A stretch of DNA of 14,049 nucleotides from NCBI GenBank assembly GCA_030151225.1, contig JASLEG010000274.1:1-14049 (forward strand), given 5' to 3'. Shown piece after piece: positions 7,458 to 14,049 of the stretch. This stretch comes from Burkholderia sp. GTDB lineage: Bacteria > Pseudomonadota > Gammaproteobacteria > Burkholderiales > Burkholderiaceae. The number at the start of each line of letters is the position of its first letter. Within the stretch, counting starts at the first letter, position 1. The notes beneath the pieces are model-generated. The model saw only the letters and a list, made by a program, of their open reading frames with translations. It did not search any database and had not been told where the DNA came from. The position numbers were made by a program, and so were the translations under genes.

Positions 7458-7492
7458 CAGAAAGCCCCGCTCATGCGGGGCTTTCTGTTTTT
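7458..7492 (+). terminator. Rho-independent terminator of rpmB-rpmG
   Basis: Arms CAGAAAGCCCCGC (7458-7470) and GCGGGGCTTTCTG (7475-7487) pair perfectly over 13 bases with a TCAT loop, followed by TTTTT (7488-7492). It begins 23 bases after the rpmG stop. Confidence 0.95.
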
Positions 7493-7643
7493 GGGGCGAC
7501 ATCCGTCACGCCACGATCGTGTTTTTGCCTTCGATCCGCCATCACCGTGACACATCGCCGCATGTAACGCGGTATGCTCTGCCCTTCCCGCCGGCCGTGC
7601 CGACGCGGACACCCGGATGAAGACGCAGAAACGGAGAAGCAAG

Positions 7644-9224
7644 ATGAATTTCGATGTGGCGATCGTCGGCAGCGGTCTCGCCGGTCTGTCGGTCGCGCTG
7701 AACCTGGCGCAGACGCGCAAGGTCGCGCTGATCGCGAAGCGATCGATGATGGAAGGCGCGAGCGACTACGCGCAGGGCGGCATCGCGGCGGTGCTCGATT
7801 CGGCCGACAGCGTCGAGAACCACGTGGGCGACACGCTGGTGGCCGGTGGCGGGCTGTGCGACGAAACCTCCACGCGCTTCATCGTGGAGCACGGCCGCGA
7901 GGCGATCGAATGGCTGATCTCGCAGGGCGTGCCGTTCACGCGCGATGCTGCGGCCGAGCTCGGTTTCCATCTGACGCGCGAAGGTGGCCACAGCCATCGC
8001 CGCATCATCCACGCGGCCGACGCGACCGGCCACGCCGTGCTCGCCACCCTCAGCGAGCGCGCACGCCGCCATCCGAACATCACCTTCCTCGAGAATCACC
8101 ACGCGGTGGACCTGATCACGTCCGAGCGGCTCGGCCTGAAGGGCGGCCGCTGCGTCGGCCTGTACGCGCTCGACGTGCGCACCGGGCTGACCGTGGCGAT
8201 CGAGGCGCCGCACACGGTGCTGGCCACCGGCGGCGCCGGCAAGGTGTATCTGTACACCACCAACCCCGACACGGCCACCGGCGACGGCATCGCCATGGCC
8301 TCGCGCGCGGGCTGCCGCGTCGCGAACATGGAATTCATCCAGTTCCACCCGACCTGCCTCTATCACCCATACGCGAAATCCTTCCTGATCTCGGAAGCCG
8401 TGCGTGGCGAAGGCGGCCTGCTGAAACTGCCCGACGGCACGCGCTTCATGCCCGCGCACGATCCGCGCGCCGAACTCGCGCCGCGCGACATCGTGGCCCG
8501 CGCGATCGACTTCGAGATCAAGAAGCGCGGCATCGACTGCGTTTATCTCGACATCAGCCACCAGCCCGAGGCGTTCCTGCGCGAACACTTCCCCACCATC
8601 CACGCGCGCTGCCTCGAATTCGGCATCGACATCGCCAGGGAGCCGATCCCGGTCGTGCCGGCGGCGCACTACACGTGCGGCGGCGTGGTGACCGATCTGG
8701 CGGGCCGCACCGACGTGGTGGGCCTCTACGCCGTGGGCGAGACCTCGTACACGGGCCTGCACGGCGCGAACCGGCTGGCCAGCAATTCGCTGCTCGAATG
8801 CCTCGTGATCGGCCGCGCCGCCGCCGAGGCGATCGAGTTGGCCGGCTACGAGCGCGTCGCGCACGGCCCGCTGCCGGCCTGGGACGAGAGCCGCGTGTCG
8901 GATCCGGACGAGGAAGTGGTGGTCGCGCACAACTGGGACGAGCTGCGCCGGCTGATGTGGAACTACGTGGGCATCGTGCGTACCGACAAGCGGCTCGCGC
9001 GCGCGATGCACCGCATCGCCCTGCTGCGCGACGAGATCCACGAGTACTACGCGAACTTCCGCGTGAGCCCCGACCTGCTCGAGCTGCGCAACCTGGTGGA
9101 TGTCGCCTCGCTGATCGTGGAAAGCGCGCAATCGCGCCGCGAGAGCCGCGGCCTGCACTTCAGCCGCGACTGGCCCGATACGCTGCCGAAGGCGCTCCCG
9201 ACGGTGCTGTCGCCGCGACGCTGA
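7644..9224 (+). CDS. nadB: L-aspartate oxidase
   Basis: This FAD flavoprotein oxidises L-aspartate to iminoaspartate, the first step of de novo NAD synthesis in the cytoplasm. At 526 residues it is close to E. coli NadB (540). It shows the N-terminal FAD fold VGSGLAGLS (8-16), the active-site REGGHSHRR (112-120, with E113), and TGGAGKVYLYTTNPDTATGD (195-214). It also has FIQFHPT (231-237), R281 in PRDIVARAI, H342 in HYTCGG and the FAD-binding LHGANRLASNSLLECL (372-387). These correspond to E. coli E121, R290 and H351. The ATG at 7644 has GGAG about eight bases upstream. An in-frame ATG at 7617 would add nine basic residues ahead of the FAD fold. It converges on nadC. Confidence 0.97.
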   Translation: MNFDVAIVGSGLAGLSVALNLAQTRKVALIAKRSMMEGASDYAQGGIAAVLDSADSVENHVGDTLVAGGGLCDETSTRFIVEHGREAIEWLISQGVPFTRDAAAELGFHLTREGGHSHRRIIHAADATGHAVLATLSERARRHPNITFLENHHAVDLITSERLGLKGGRCVGLYALDVRTGLTVAIEAPHTVLATGGAGKVYLYTTNPDTATGDGIAMASRAGCRVANMEFIQFHPTCLYHPYAKSFLISEAVRGEGGLLKLPDGTRFMPAHDPRAELAPRDIVARAIDFEIKKRGIDCVYLDISHQPEAFLREHFPTIHARCLEFGIDIAREPIPVVPAAHYTCGGVVTDLAGRTDVVGLYAVGETSYTGLHGANRLASNSLLECLVIGRAAAEAIELAGYERVAHGPLPAWDESRVSDPDEEVVVAHNWDELRRLMWNYVGIVRTDKRLARAMHRIALLRDEIHEYYANFRVSPDLLELRNLVDVASLIVESAQSRRESRGLHFSRDWPDTLPKALPTVLSPRR

Positions 9225-9246
9225 GCCGACCCGACAAGACGTGAAA

Positions 9247-9281
9247 AAGGCCGCTCGCGGAGGCATTCCGCGAGCGGCCTT
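9247..9281. terminator. Bidirectional terminator between nadB and nadC
   Basis: Arms AAGGCCGCTCGCGG (9247-9260) and CCGCGAGCGGCCTT (9268-9281) pair perfectly over 14 bases around a seven-base loop. On the minus strand it is followed by a T-run (CCTTTTTCAC), so it ends nadA-nadC cleanly. On the plus strand the tail CGTGTTT is poorer, but the stem should still slow nadB transcription. Confidence 0.9.
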
Positions 9282-9305
9282 CGTGTTTCCGGCGCGGCCG
9301 GAGCC

Positions 9306-10187
9306 TTATTCGACGATGCGCATCGAGTAGTCGGTCGCGCGCACGTCCTTGGTCAGCGCGCCGATCGAGATGCGGTCCACGCCGGTCGCCGCGATGTCGC
9401 ACACGGTGTCGGCATTCACGCCGCCCGACACCTCGAGCACCGCGATGCCGCCCGCCACGCGCACGGCGTCGCGCATCATGTCGAACGTGAAGTTGTCGAG
9501 CAGCACCGATTTCGCGCCGTGCGCGAGCGCGGTGTCGAGCTGCGCGAGCGTCTCGACCTCGACCTGCACCGGCACGCCCGACTGCAGCGCGAAGGCCGCG
9601 TCGAGCGCGGCACCCACGCCGCCGGCGGCCGCGATGTGGTTCTCCTTGATCAGGATGCCGTCGTACAGCGCGAGCCGCTGGTTCGCCCCGCCGCCGACGC
9701 GCACCGCGTACTTCTGCGCGAGCCGCAGGCCCGGCAGCGTCTTGCGCGTGTCGAGGATGCGCGCGCGCTGGCCCGCGATCAGGTCCACGTAGCGGCGCGT
9801 GGCGCTCGCCACGCCCGACAGCAGCTGCAGGAAGTTCAGGCCGTTGCGCTCGGCCGTGAGCAGCGAGCGGGCCGGCCCGCGCAGCTCGCATACGGTCGAA
9901 TCGGCGCTCATCAAGTCGCCTTCGCGATAGCGCCAGCTCACCTCGATGGCCGGATCGACCGCGCGCATCACCGCCTCGAACCACGGCACGCCGCACAGCA
10001 CGGCGTTCTCGCGCACGATGATGCGGGCCTGGCGCGGCGCACCGTCGGGCACGAGGCGGCCGGTCTGGTCGCCGCTGCCGACGTCCTCGGCGATCGCGTC
10101 GGCCACGTTGCGGGCGATCGCGGCCTCGAAGGCCGCGCCGTATTCGGCGACGATGTCGTCGTAGATCGGGGACACGGCGCGCATCAT
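9306..10187 (-). CDS. nadC: Nicotinate-nucleotide pyrophosphorylase (quinolinate phosphoribosyltransferase)
   Basis: This enzyme converts quinolinate and PRPP to nicotinate mononucleotide with loss of CO2. It is 293 residues (E. coli 297). Conserved blocks in order are ERNGLNFLQLLSG (113-125), DTRKTLPGLR (146-155), KYAVRVGGGANQR (159-171), KENH (181-184), EVE (210-212), LLDNF (229-233) and SGGVN (254-258), with basic residues lining the quinolinate and PRPP sites. The start is an ATGATG. Its first ATG (10185-10187) overlaps the TGA of nadA by four bases and its second ATG is at 10182-10184, so one residue is uncertain. GGGG lies just upstream within nadA. Translational coupling with nadA is likely. 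Confidence 0.97.
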   Translation of the reverse strand: MMRAVSPIYDDIVAEYGAAFEAAIARNVADAIAEDVGSGDQTGRLVPDGAPRQARIIVRENAVLCGVPWFEAVMRAVDPAIEVSWRYREGDLMSADSTVCELRGPARSLLTAERNGLNFLQLLSGVASATRRYVDLIAGQRARILDTRKTLPGLRLAQKYAVRVGGGANQRLALYDGILIKENHIAAAGGVGAALDAAFALQSGVPVQVEVETLAQLDTALAHGAKSVLLDNFTFDMMRDAVRVAGGIAVLEVSGGVNADTVCDIAATGVDRISIGALTKDVRATDYSMRIVE

Positions 10188-11311
10188 GCAGGCCCCACGT
10201 TCGAGAACAGCTGCGCATCGCGCTGGAGGTCGCCGCTCGCCTGCACGCGGCGCTTGTGCGCGGCCGCGAAGTCGAGCATGCGATCGATCGGCAGGCGCGC
10301 ACGCTCGCCGATCGCGGCATCGACGAAGATCTCGTTGTGGCCGCGCTCGAGCACGTCCGCCAGGTTCGCGAGGCCGTTCATGGCCATCCACGGGCAATGC
10401 GCGCAGCTCTTGCAGGTGGCGCTGTTGCCGGCCGTGGGCGCGGCGATGAAGGTCTTGCCCGGCGCCGCGATCTGCATCTTGTGCAGGATGCCGAGGTCGG
10501 TCGCCACGATGAAGCGCTGCGCGTCGAGCTTGACGGCCGCGTCAATCAGCTGGGTGGTCGAGCCCACCACGTCGGCCTGCGCCACCACGCCCTCGGGCGA
10601 CTCCGGGTGCACCAGCACCTTGGCGTCGGGATATTCGGCACGCAGCAGATCGAGCTCGATACCCTTGAATTCGTCGTGCACGAGGCAGGAACCCTGCCAC
10701 ATCAGCATGTCCGCGCCGGTCTTCTTCTGGATGTAGCTGCCGAGGTGGCGATCCGGGGCCCAGATCAGCTTCTCGCCGCGCGCATGCAGGTCGGCCACGA
10801 TTTCCAGGCCGATCGACGAGGTGACCATCCAGTCCGCGCGCGCCTTCACGGCCGCGCTGGTGTTCGCGTACACCACCACCTTGCGATCCGGGTGGGCGTC
10901 GCAGAACGCCGAGAATTCGTCGACGGGGCAGCCGAGGTCGAGCGAGCAGGTCGCGTCGAGATCGGGCATCAGGATCCGCTTGCCGGGGCTCAGGATCTTT
11001 GCCGTCTCGCCCATGAAGCGCACGCCGGCCACGATCAGGGTCCGGGCCTCGTGGTCGCGCCCGAAGCGCGCCATCTCGAGCGAATCGGCCACGCAGCCGC
11101 CGGTCTCGTCGGCCAGCTCCTGGAGCTCGGCGTCCACGTAGTAATGGGCGACCAGCACGGCCTTCTCGCGCACGAGCAGCGCCTTGATGCGCGCCTTCAG
11201 CGCATCGCGCTCCACGGCGGACGGGCTGTCGGGCACCTTGGCCCAGGCCTGCCCGACGCCGCACACGGCGCCGGGCCGGTCGTATTCGACGGGTTTGATC
11301 GCGGCTTGCAT
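10184..11311 (-). CDS. nadA: Quinolinate synthase A
   Basis: This [4Fe-4S] enzyme condenses iminoaspartate with dihydroxyacetone phosphate to quinolinate. It is 375 residues (E. coli 347), with a longer N-terminus. AHYYVDAELQELAD (55-68), RFMGETAKILSP (98-109) and VVYANTSAAVKA (146-157) are family blocks. Cluster ligands by alignment to E. coli C113, C200 and C297 are C122 (in CSLDLGC), C209 (GSCLVHDEF) and C306 in the CKSCAHCPWMAMN motif (300-312). The ATG at 11309-11311 has GGAGAGGAG immediately upstream. The frame is open further but adds only an Arg/Gly-rich stretch. It is the first gene of nadA-nadC. The cluster makes the enzyme oxygen-sensitive, as known for the family. Confidence 0.97.
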   Translation of the reverse strand: MQAAIKPVEYDRPGAVCGVGQAWAKVPDSPSAVERDALKARIKALLVREKAVLVAHYYVDAELQELADETGGCVADSLEMARFGRDHEARTLIVAGVRFMGETAKILSPGKRILMPDLDATCSLDLGCPVDEFSAFCDAHPDRKVVVYANTSAAVKARADWMVTSSIGLEIVADLHARGEKLIWAPDRHLGSYIQKKTGADMLMWQGSCLVHDEFKGIELDLLRAEYPDAKVLVHPESPEGVVAQADVVGSTTQLIDAAVKLDAQRFIVATDLGILHKMQIAAPGKTFIAAPTAGNSATCKSCAHCPWMAMNGLANLADVLERGHNEIFVDAAIGERARLPIDRMLDFAAAHKRRVQASGDLQRDAQLFSNVGPA

Positions 11312-11380
11312 CTTCTCCTCTCCTCTGCTTCCTCTGCCCTGCCTGCGGCCGCCACGCACGAAGCGGCGACACAAAAGAAA

Positions 11381-11402
11381 AAACCCCGCCAGCGCGGGGT
11401 TT
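11381..11402 (-). terminator. Rho-independent terminator of the desaturase gene
   Basis: Arms AAACCCCGC (11381-11389) and GCGGGGTTT (11394-11402) pair perfectly over nine bases with a CAGC loop. On the minus strand the stem runs into TTTTTTCTTTTG. It separates the desaturase gene from nadA on the same strand. Confidence 0.9.
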
Positions 11403-11433
11403 GTGACGTTCCGAAATTCTAATCGATTTCAGA

Positions 11434-12630
11434 TCATGCGTAGCGGCGCAGACGCGTCGCGAATTCCTGCAGCGCCTTGATACCGCTTTGTTCGGCGCGA
11501 TGGCACCAGTCCTGCAGCTGGGCGAGCAACTGATCGCGCGAGGCGTTCGAACGGTCCCACATCGCGGCCAGATCCTGGCGCAGCTGGAAATACGTCTGCA
11601 TCTTCTGACTGTTCGCGAAGATTTCCGGCAACTGGCGCTTCTGCGGTTCGTTCAGGCCGTCTTCCTCCTTGTGGAACCACTTGCGGGCGCCGCGCAGCGA
11701 CTGGTACTTCTCGCGCGAGCCGAGTTCCTTCAGGTGGGCGAGCTCCTGACGATACGCGCGCTTGAACGCCTTGCCGTAACGCGCCATCACTTCATAGCGG
11801 TTCGACAGCACGGCCTGCAGCGTTTCCTGGTCGAGCACCGTCTTGCGTGCAACCAGACGCGGCGTGGGCGCGACCTTCTTGACCTTGGCGAGCTTGAATG
11901 CCGACAGGATGCGGATGTACATCCAGCCGATGTCGAACTCATACCACTTGTTCGAGAACTTCGCCGAGGTCGCGAACGTGTGGTGGTTGTTGTGCATTTC
12001 CTCGCCGCCGATCACGATGCCCCAGGGAATCAGGTTCGTGCTCGCGTCGGCCGAGTTGAAGTTGCGATAGCCCCAGAAGTGCGCGAGACCGTTGACCACG
12101 CCGGCCGCCCAGAACGGAATCCAGATCATCTGCACGGCCCACACGCTCAGACCGACGATGCCGAACAGCGCCACGTCGATCACCATCATCATGCTCACGC
12201 CGAGGATCGTGTACTTCGAATACACGTTGCGCTCGATCCAGTCGTTCGGCGTGCCGTGGCTGAACTTGCGCAGGGTTTCCTCGTTCTTCGCCTCGGCGCG
12301 ATACAGCTCGGCGCCTTCGAGCAGCACCTTCCAGATGCCGCGCGTCTGCGGGCTGTGCGGATCCTCCTCGGTCTCGCACTTGGCGTGGTGCTTGCGGTGG
12401 ATCGCGGCCCACTGGCCGGTAAGCATGCCCGTGGACATCCACAGCCACAGCCGGAAGAAGTGGCTGACGGCCGGATGCAGGTCGAGCGCGCGATGCGCCT
12501 GACAGCGGTGCAGGTAGATCGTGACCGAGATGATGGTGACGTGCGTGGCCAGCAGCGTGACCAGCACGATTTGCCACCAGGAGAAATGCAGCAGCCCGTG
12601 GGCCAGGAAGTCGAGTACAGAATTGAACAA
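11434..12630 (-). CDS. Membrane-bound fatty-acid (acyl-CoA type) desaturase
   Basis: This inner-membrane di-iron desaturase is likely to introduce a double bond into acyl chains and adjust membrane fluidity. Of its 398 residues, the three histidine boxes are HRCQAH (41-46), HRKHH (78-82) and HNNHH (213-217), plus H184 in GLAHFWGYRNFN. Hydrophobic spans lie near 19-40, 55-75, 140-165 and 168-185. Residues 260-398 are a charged, probably helical tail. Total length resembles Pseudomonas DesB (about 394). The start is TTG (12628-12630): the frame has a stop nine bases upstream, no ATG or GTG is available before the first span, and only a weak GGGT precedes it. Delta position and substrate form (CoA or phospholipid) cannot be read from sequence. 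It is flanked by its own terminator and promoter, so it is probably monocistronic. Confidence 0.9.
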   Translation of the reverse strand: MFNSVLDFLAHGLLHFSWWQIVLVTLLATHVTIISVTIYLHRCQAHRALDLHPAVSHFFRLWLWMSTGMLTGQWAAIHRKHHAKCETEEDPHSPQTRGIWKVLLEGAELYRAEAKNEETLRKFSHGTPNDWIERNVYSKYTILGVSMMMVIDVALFGIVGLSVWAVQMIWIPFWAAGVVNGLAHFWGYRNFNSADASTNLIPWGIVIGGEEMHNNHHTFATSAKFSNKWYEFDIGWMYIRILSAFKLAKVKKVAPTPRLVARKTVLDQETLQAVLSNRYEVMARYGKAFKRAYRQELAHLKELGSREKYQSLRGARKWFHKEEDGLNEPQKRQLPEIFANSQKMQTYFQLRQDLAAMWDRSNASRDQLLAQLQDWCHRAEQSGIKALQEFATRLRRYA

Positions 12631-12703
12631 GGCAAGTTACCCGTAGTTCAGGGTCGGCGCCGATGGGCGCACGCCGACGTCACAAAAATGAAAGCATACC
12701 GTG

Positions 12704-12724
12704 TACAGACGAAATTTTACTGTA
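12704..12724. promoter_or_regulatory. Inverted repeat TACAG-N11-CTGTA over the -10, possible operator
   Basis: Two exact five-base arms (12704-12708 and 12720-12724) are separated by an AT-rich 11-base centre. One arm coincides with the proposed -10 of the desaturase promoter, a position suited to repression. The arms are short, so chance is possible. The arrangement is the reverse of a LexA box. Confidence 0.3.
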
Positions 12725-12745
12725 TCCGTTCCTGGCAACTGTCAA
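12719..12745 (-). promoter_or_regulatory. Candidate promoter of the desaturase gene
   Basis: On the minus strand a perfect TTGACA (12740-12745) is followed after 15 bases by TACAGT (12719-12724). The spacing is short; a TAAAAT five bases further down is too far at 20. The predicted leader is about 80 bases. The surrounding 80 bases are the most AT-rich of this end of the window. Confidence 0.4.
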
Positions 12746-12848
12746 AAATGAATGATTGTTGCGATGGCACAAGGGAGATACAGTCCAGAGATGGACTCGC
12801 TGGCGAAACCGGTCCATGCGCGGCTCGAAAATCGAAAAGGGGTCGAAA

Positions 12849-14049
12849 TCAGTCTTCCGCTGGCGATTTCGAGGCGCCAGTCGACGGCGCCACCGACGCC
12901 GCCGCCTCGCCCACGAGGCGCACCTCGCGCTGCGGCAGCGGCACCGCGATGCCGTGCTCGCCGAACAGCTTCCAGAGCCGGCGGTTCACGGTCGAACGCA
13001 CGCCGGTCGTGCCGCGCGCGGCGTCGGCGATCCAGAAGCCGAGCTCGAGCTCGATGCCGTCGGTGCCGAAGCCGACCAGATACGGCGTGGGCGCCGGATC
13101 GTCGAGCACGCGCTCGACGCCCGCCGCGGCCTCGCCCAGCAGCGCGAGCGCCGCTTCCACGTCGCTCGTGTAGGCGATCCGCACGGCCACCTTCGCATAG
13201 CCCCGGGTCTGGAACGAGGACTGGTTCTGCACCACGTCGGTAATCAGCTTCTCGTTCGGGATCAGCTTCTCGTAGCCGTCGAGGCCGCGCACCACCGTGT
13301 AGCGCGTGCGGATCTGCGTGACGATGCCCTGCAGGCCGCCCACGTCGATCGCGTCGCCGAGCCGCAGCGAGCGGTCGAGCAGGATGATGAAGCCCGACAC
13401 ATAGTTGCTGGCGATCTTCTGCAGCCCGAAGCCGAGCCCCACGCCGAGCGCGCCGCCGAACACGCCGAGCACGGTCACGTCGATGCCCACCAGCGACAGG
13501 CCGATCAGCACCGCGGCCACCACCAGCAGCGCGCGGCCGACCCGCGACAGCACCACCTTCAGGTTCGCGTCGAGCGTAGTGGCGCGCGCGAGGCGGTCCT
13601 CCAGCAGCGAGCCGAGCCACATCGCCACCACCAGCGTGACGCAGATCCACACGCAGCCCGACAGCAGCGACATCAGGCTCAGGTGGGCACTGCCGACGTG
13701 GAAGGTCACGCCGTCGAGCCAGTCCACCACGTCGCGCTGGATGCCCAGCACGTTCAGTGCCATCGCCACCCACACCAGCACCGACACGAGCTTCTCGACG
13801 ATCGACAGCCACGCATGCGTGTCGCCGTCGCGGGCGAACGCGCGGCGGGCGATCGAGAACAGCAGATAGAGCAGCGCGATGCCGAACAGCGGCACCAGCG
13901 CGAGTTGCAGGATCGGCGTGGCGAAGAAGCGGTCGCCCACCGTCTGCGCGATCAGCAGCAGCACCGCGCCGGCCAGCGGGAACAGCGCGCGGTCGAGGCT
14001 CTCGGAGCCGGTGCCGGGCGCGCGGCCCGCGGCGCGGCGGCGCGCGTCG
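12849..14049 (-). CDS. MscS-family mechanosensitive ion channel (N-terminus beyond window)
   Basis: This inner-membrane channel of the small-conductance family opens under membrane tension to release solutes on osmotic downshock. The frame is open to the right edge with no clear start, so 399 C-terminal residues are visible. A GTG at 13962-13964 lies inside a hydrophobic segment and is unlikely to be the start. Several hydrophobic spans precede the pore-lining helix GVFGGALGVGLGFGLQKIAS (visible residues 195-214). The beta domain follows with LLDRSLRLGDAIDVGG (223-238) and YEKLIPNEKLITDVVQNQSS (259-278), both typical of MscS. The C-terminal alpha/beta domain then ends in a short Ser/Pro-rich tail. 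The extra N-terminal helices make it larger than E. coli MscS (286). It ends 218 bases before the desaturase start. No terminator is evident between them. Confidence 0.92.
   Translation of the reverse strand, partial: DARRRAAGRAPGTGSESLDRALFPLAGAVLLLIAQTVGDRFFATPILQLALVPLFGIALLYLLFSIARRAFARDGDTHAWLSIVEKLVSVLVWVAMALNVLGIQRDVVDWLDGVTFHVGSAHLSLMSLLSGCVWICVTLVVAMWLGSLLEDRLARATTLDANLKVVLSRVGRALLVVAAVLIGLSLVGIDVTVLGVFGGALGVGLGFGLQKIASNYVSGFIILLDRSLRLGDAIDVGGLQGIVTQIRTRYTVVRGLDGYEKLIPNEKLITDVVQNQSSFQTRGYAKVAVRIAYTSDVEAALALLGEAAAGVERVLDDPAPTPYLVGFGTDGIELELGFWIADAARGTTGVRSTVNRRLWKLFGEHGIAVPLPQREVRLVGEAAASVAPSTGASKSPAED

Larger units (their letters stand above)
12683..12752. repeat. Direct repeat CAAAAATGAA, two copies 60 bases apart
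   Basis: Exact ten-base copies lie at 12683-12692 and 12743-12752. The second overlaps the -35 TTGACA of the proposed desaturase promoter; the first lies about 27 bases downstream of the -10. They flank the inverted repeat at 12704-12724. Confidence 0.4.

Noticed and set aside
7546..7578. GTGACA ... TATGCT as a nadB promoter
   Set aside because: Spacing is about 20 bases and the -35 is poor, so I do not call it, although a promoter must lie between 7493 and 7643.
7542..9266. 574-codon minus-strand frame and another plus-strand frame overlapping nadB
   Set aside because: Both are overlaid on a complete, well-conserved nadB and show only Arg/Ala/His-rich low-complexity translation.
12704..12724. 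LexA (SOS) box before the desaturase
   Set aside because: A LexA site reads CTGT...ACAG; here the arms are in the opposite order (ACAG...CTGT).
12782..12797. Hairpin AGTCCA-GAGA-TGGACT as a terminator for the MscS-like gene
   Set aside because: The stem is only six base pairs and no T-run follows on the minus strand.

Overview
The window is about 14 kb of high-GC, gene-dense chromosome. Its products (L28/L33, IspH, NadA/B/C, LivHMG, RadC, a DesB-like desaturase, an MscS-type channel) and their order point to a Burkholderia-type betaproteobacterium. That assignment is inferred from protein style and composition, not from a database search. Almost all of it reads as core, housekeeping genome. 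I see no prophage, insertion sequence, CRISPR array, tRNA or rRNA.

Layout. Positions 1-2915 (minus strand) hold livH-livM-livG, a branched-chain amino-acid ABC importer. Gaps are 10 and 25 bases, and livG runs off the left edge only a few codons before its expected end. Positions 2916-4327 are the one poorly explained stretch. It contains a possible 294-residue orphan gene on the minus strand with a plausible promoter and a good ribosome binding site, but with codon use unlike its neighbours. It also contains an unusual concentration of the hexamer GCAACC/GGTTGC, two of them arranged as dyads. Positions 4328-5766 (minus) hold fkpB-ispH, two bases apart and ended by a strong terminator. From 5911 the plus strand carries radC, then a promoter and a roughly 160-base leader, then rpmB-rpmG (ribosomal proteins L28 and L33) with a perfect hairpin terminator.

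Positions 7644-11311 carry the complete de novo pathway from L-aspartate to nicotinate mononucleotide. nadB is on the plus strand and nadA-nadC on the minus strand; they converge on one shared bidirectional terminator. NadB makes iminoaspartate, NadA condenses it with dihydroxyacetone phosphate to quinolinate, and NadC converts quinolinate to nicotinate mononucleotide. nadA and nadC overlap at an ATGATG.

Positions 11434-12630 (minus) encode a membrane fatty-acid desaturase with a TTG start and its own terminator. It is preceded by an AT-rich control region with a TTGACA box, an inverted repeat over the likely -10 and a 10-base direct repeat. Positions 12849-14049 (minus) encode the C-terminal 399 residues of an MscS-family mechanosensitive channel that begins outside the window.

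I did not find a clear new biological system. The best candidates for something undescribed are the orphan gene with its GCAACC repeats (2934-4207) and the operator-like structure before the desaturase.
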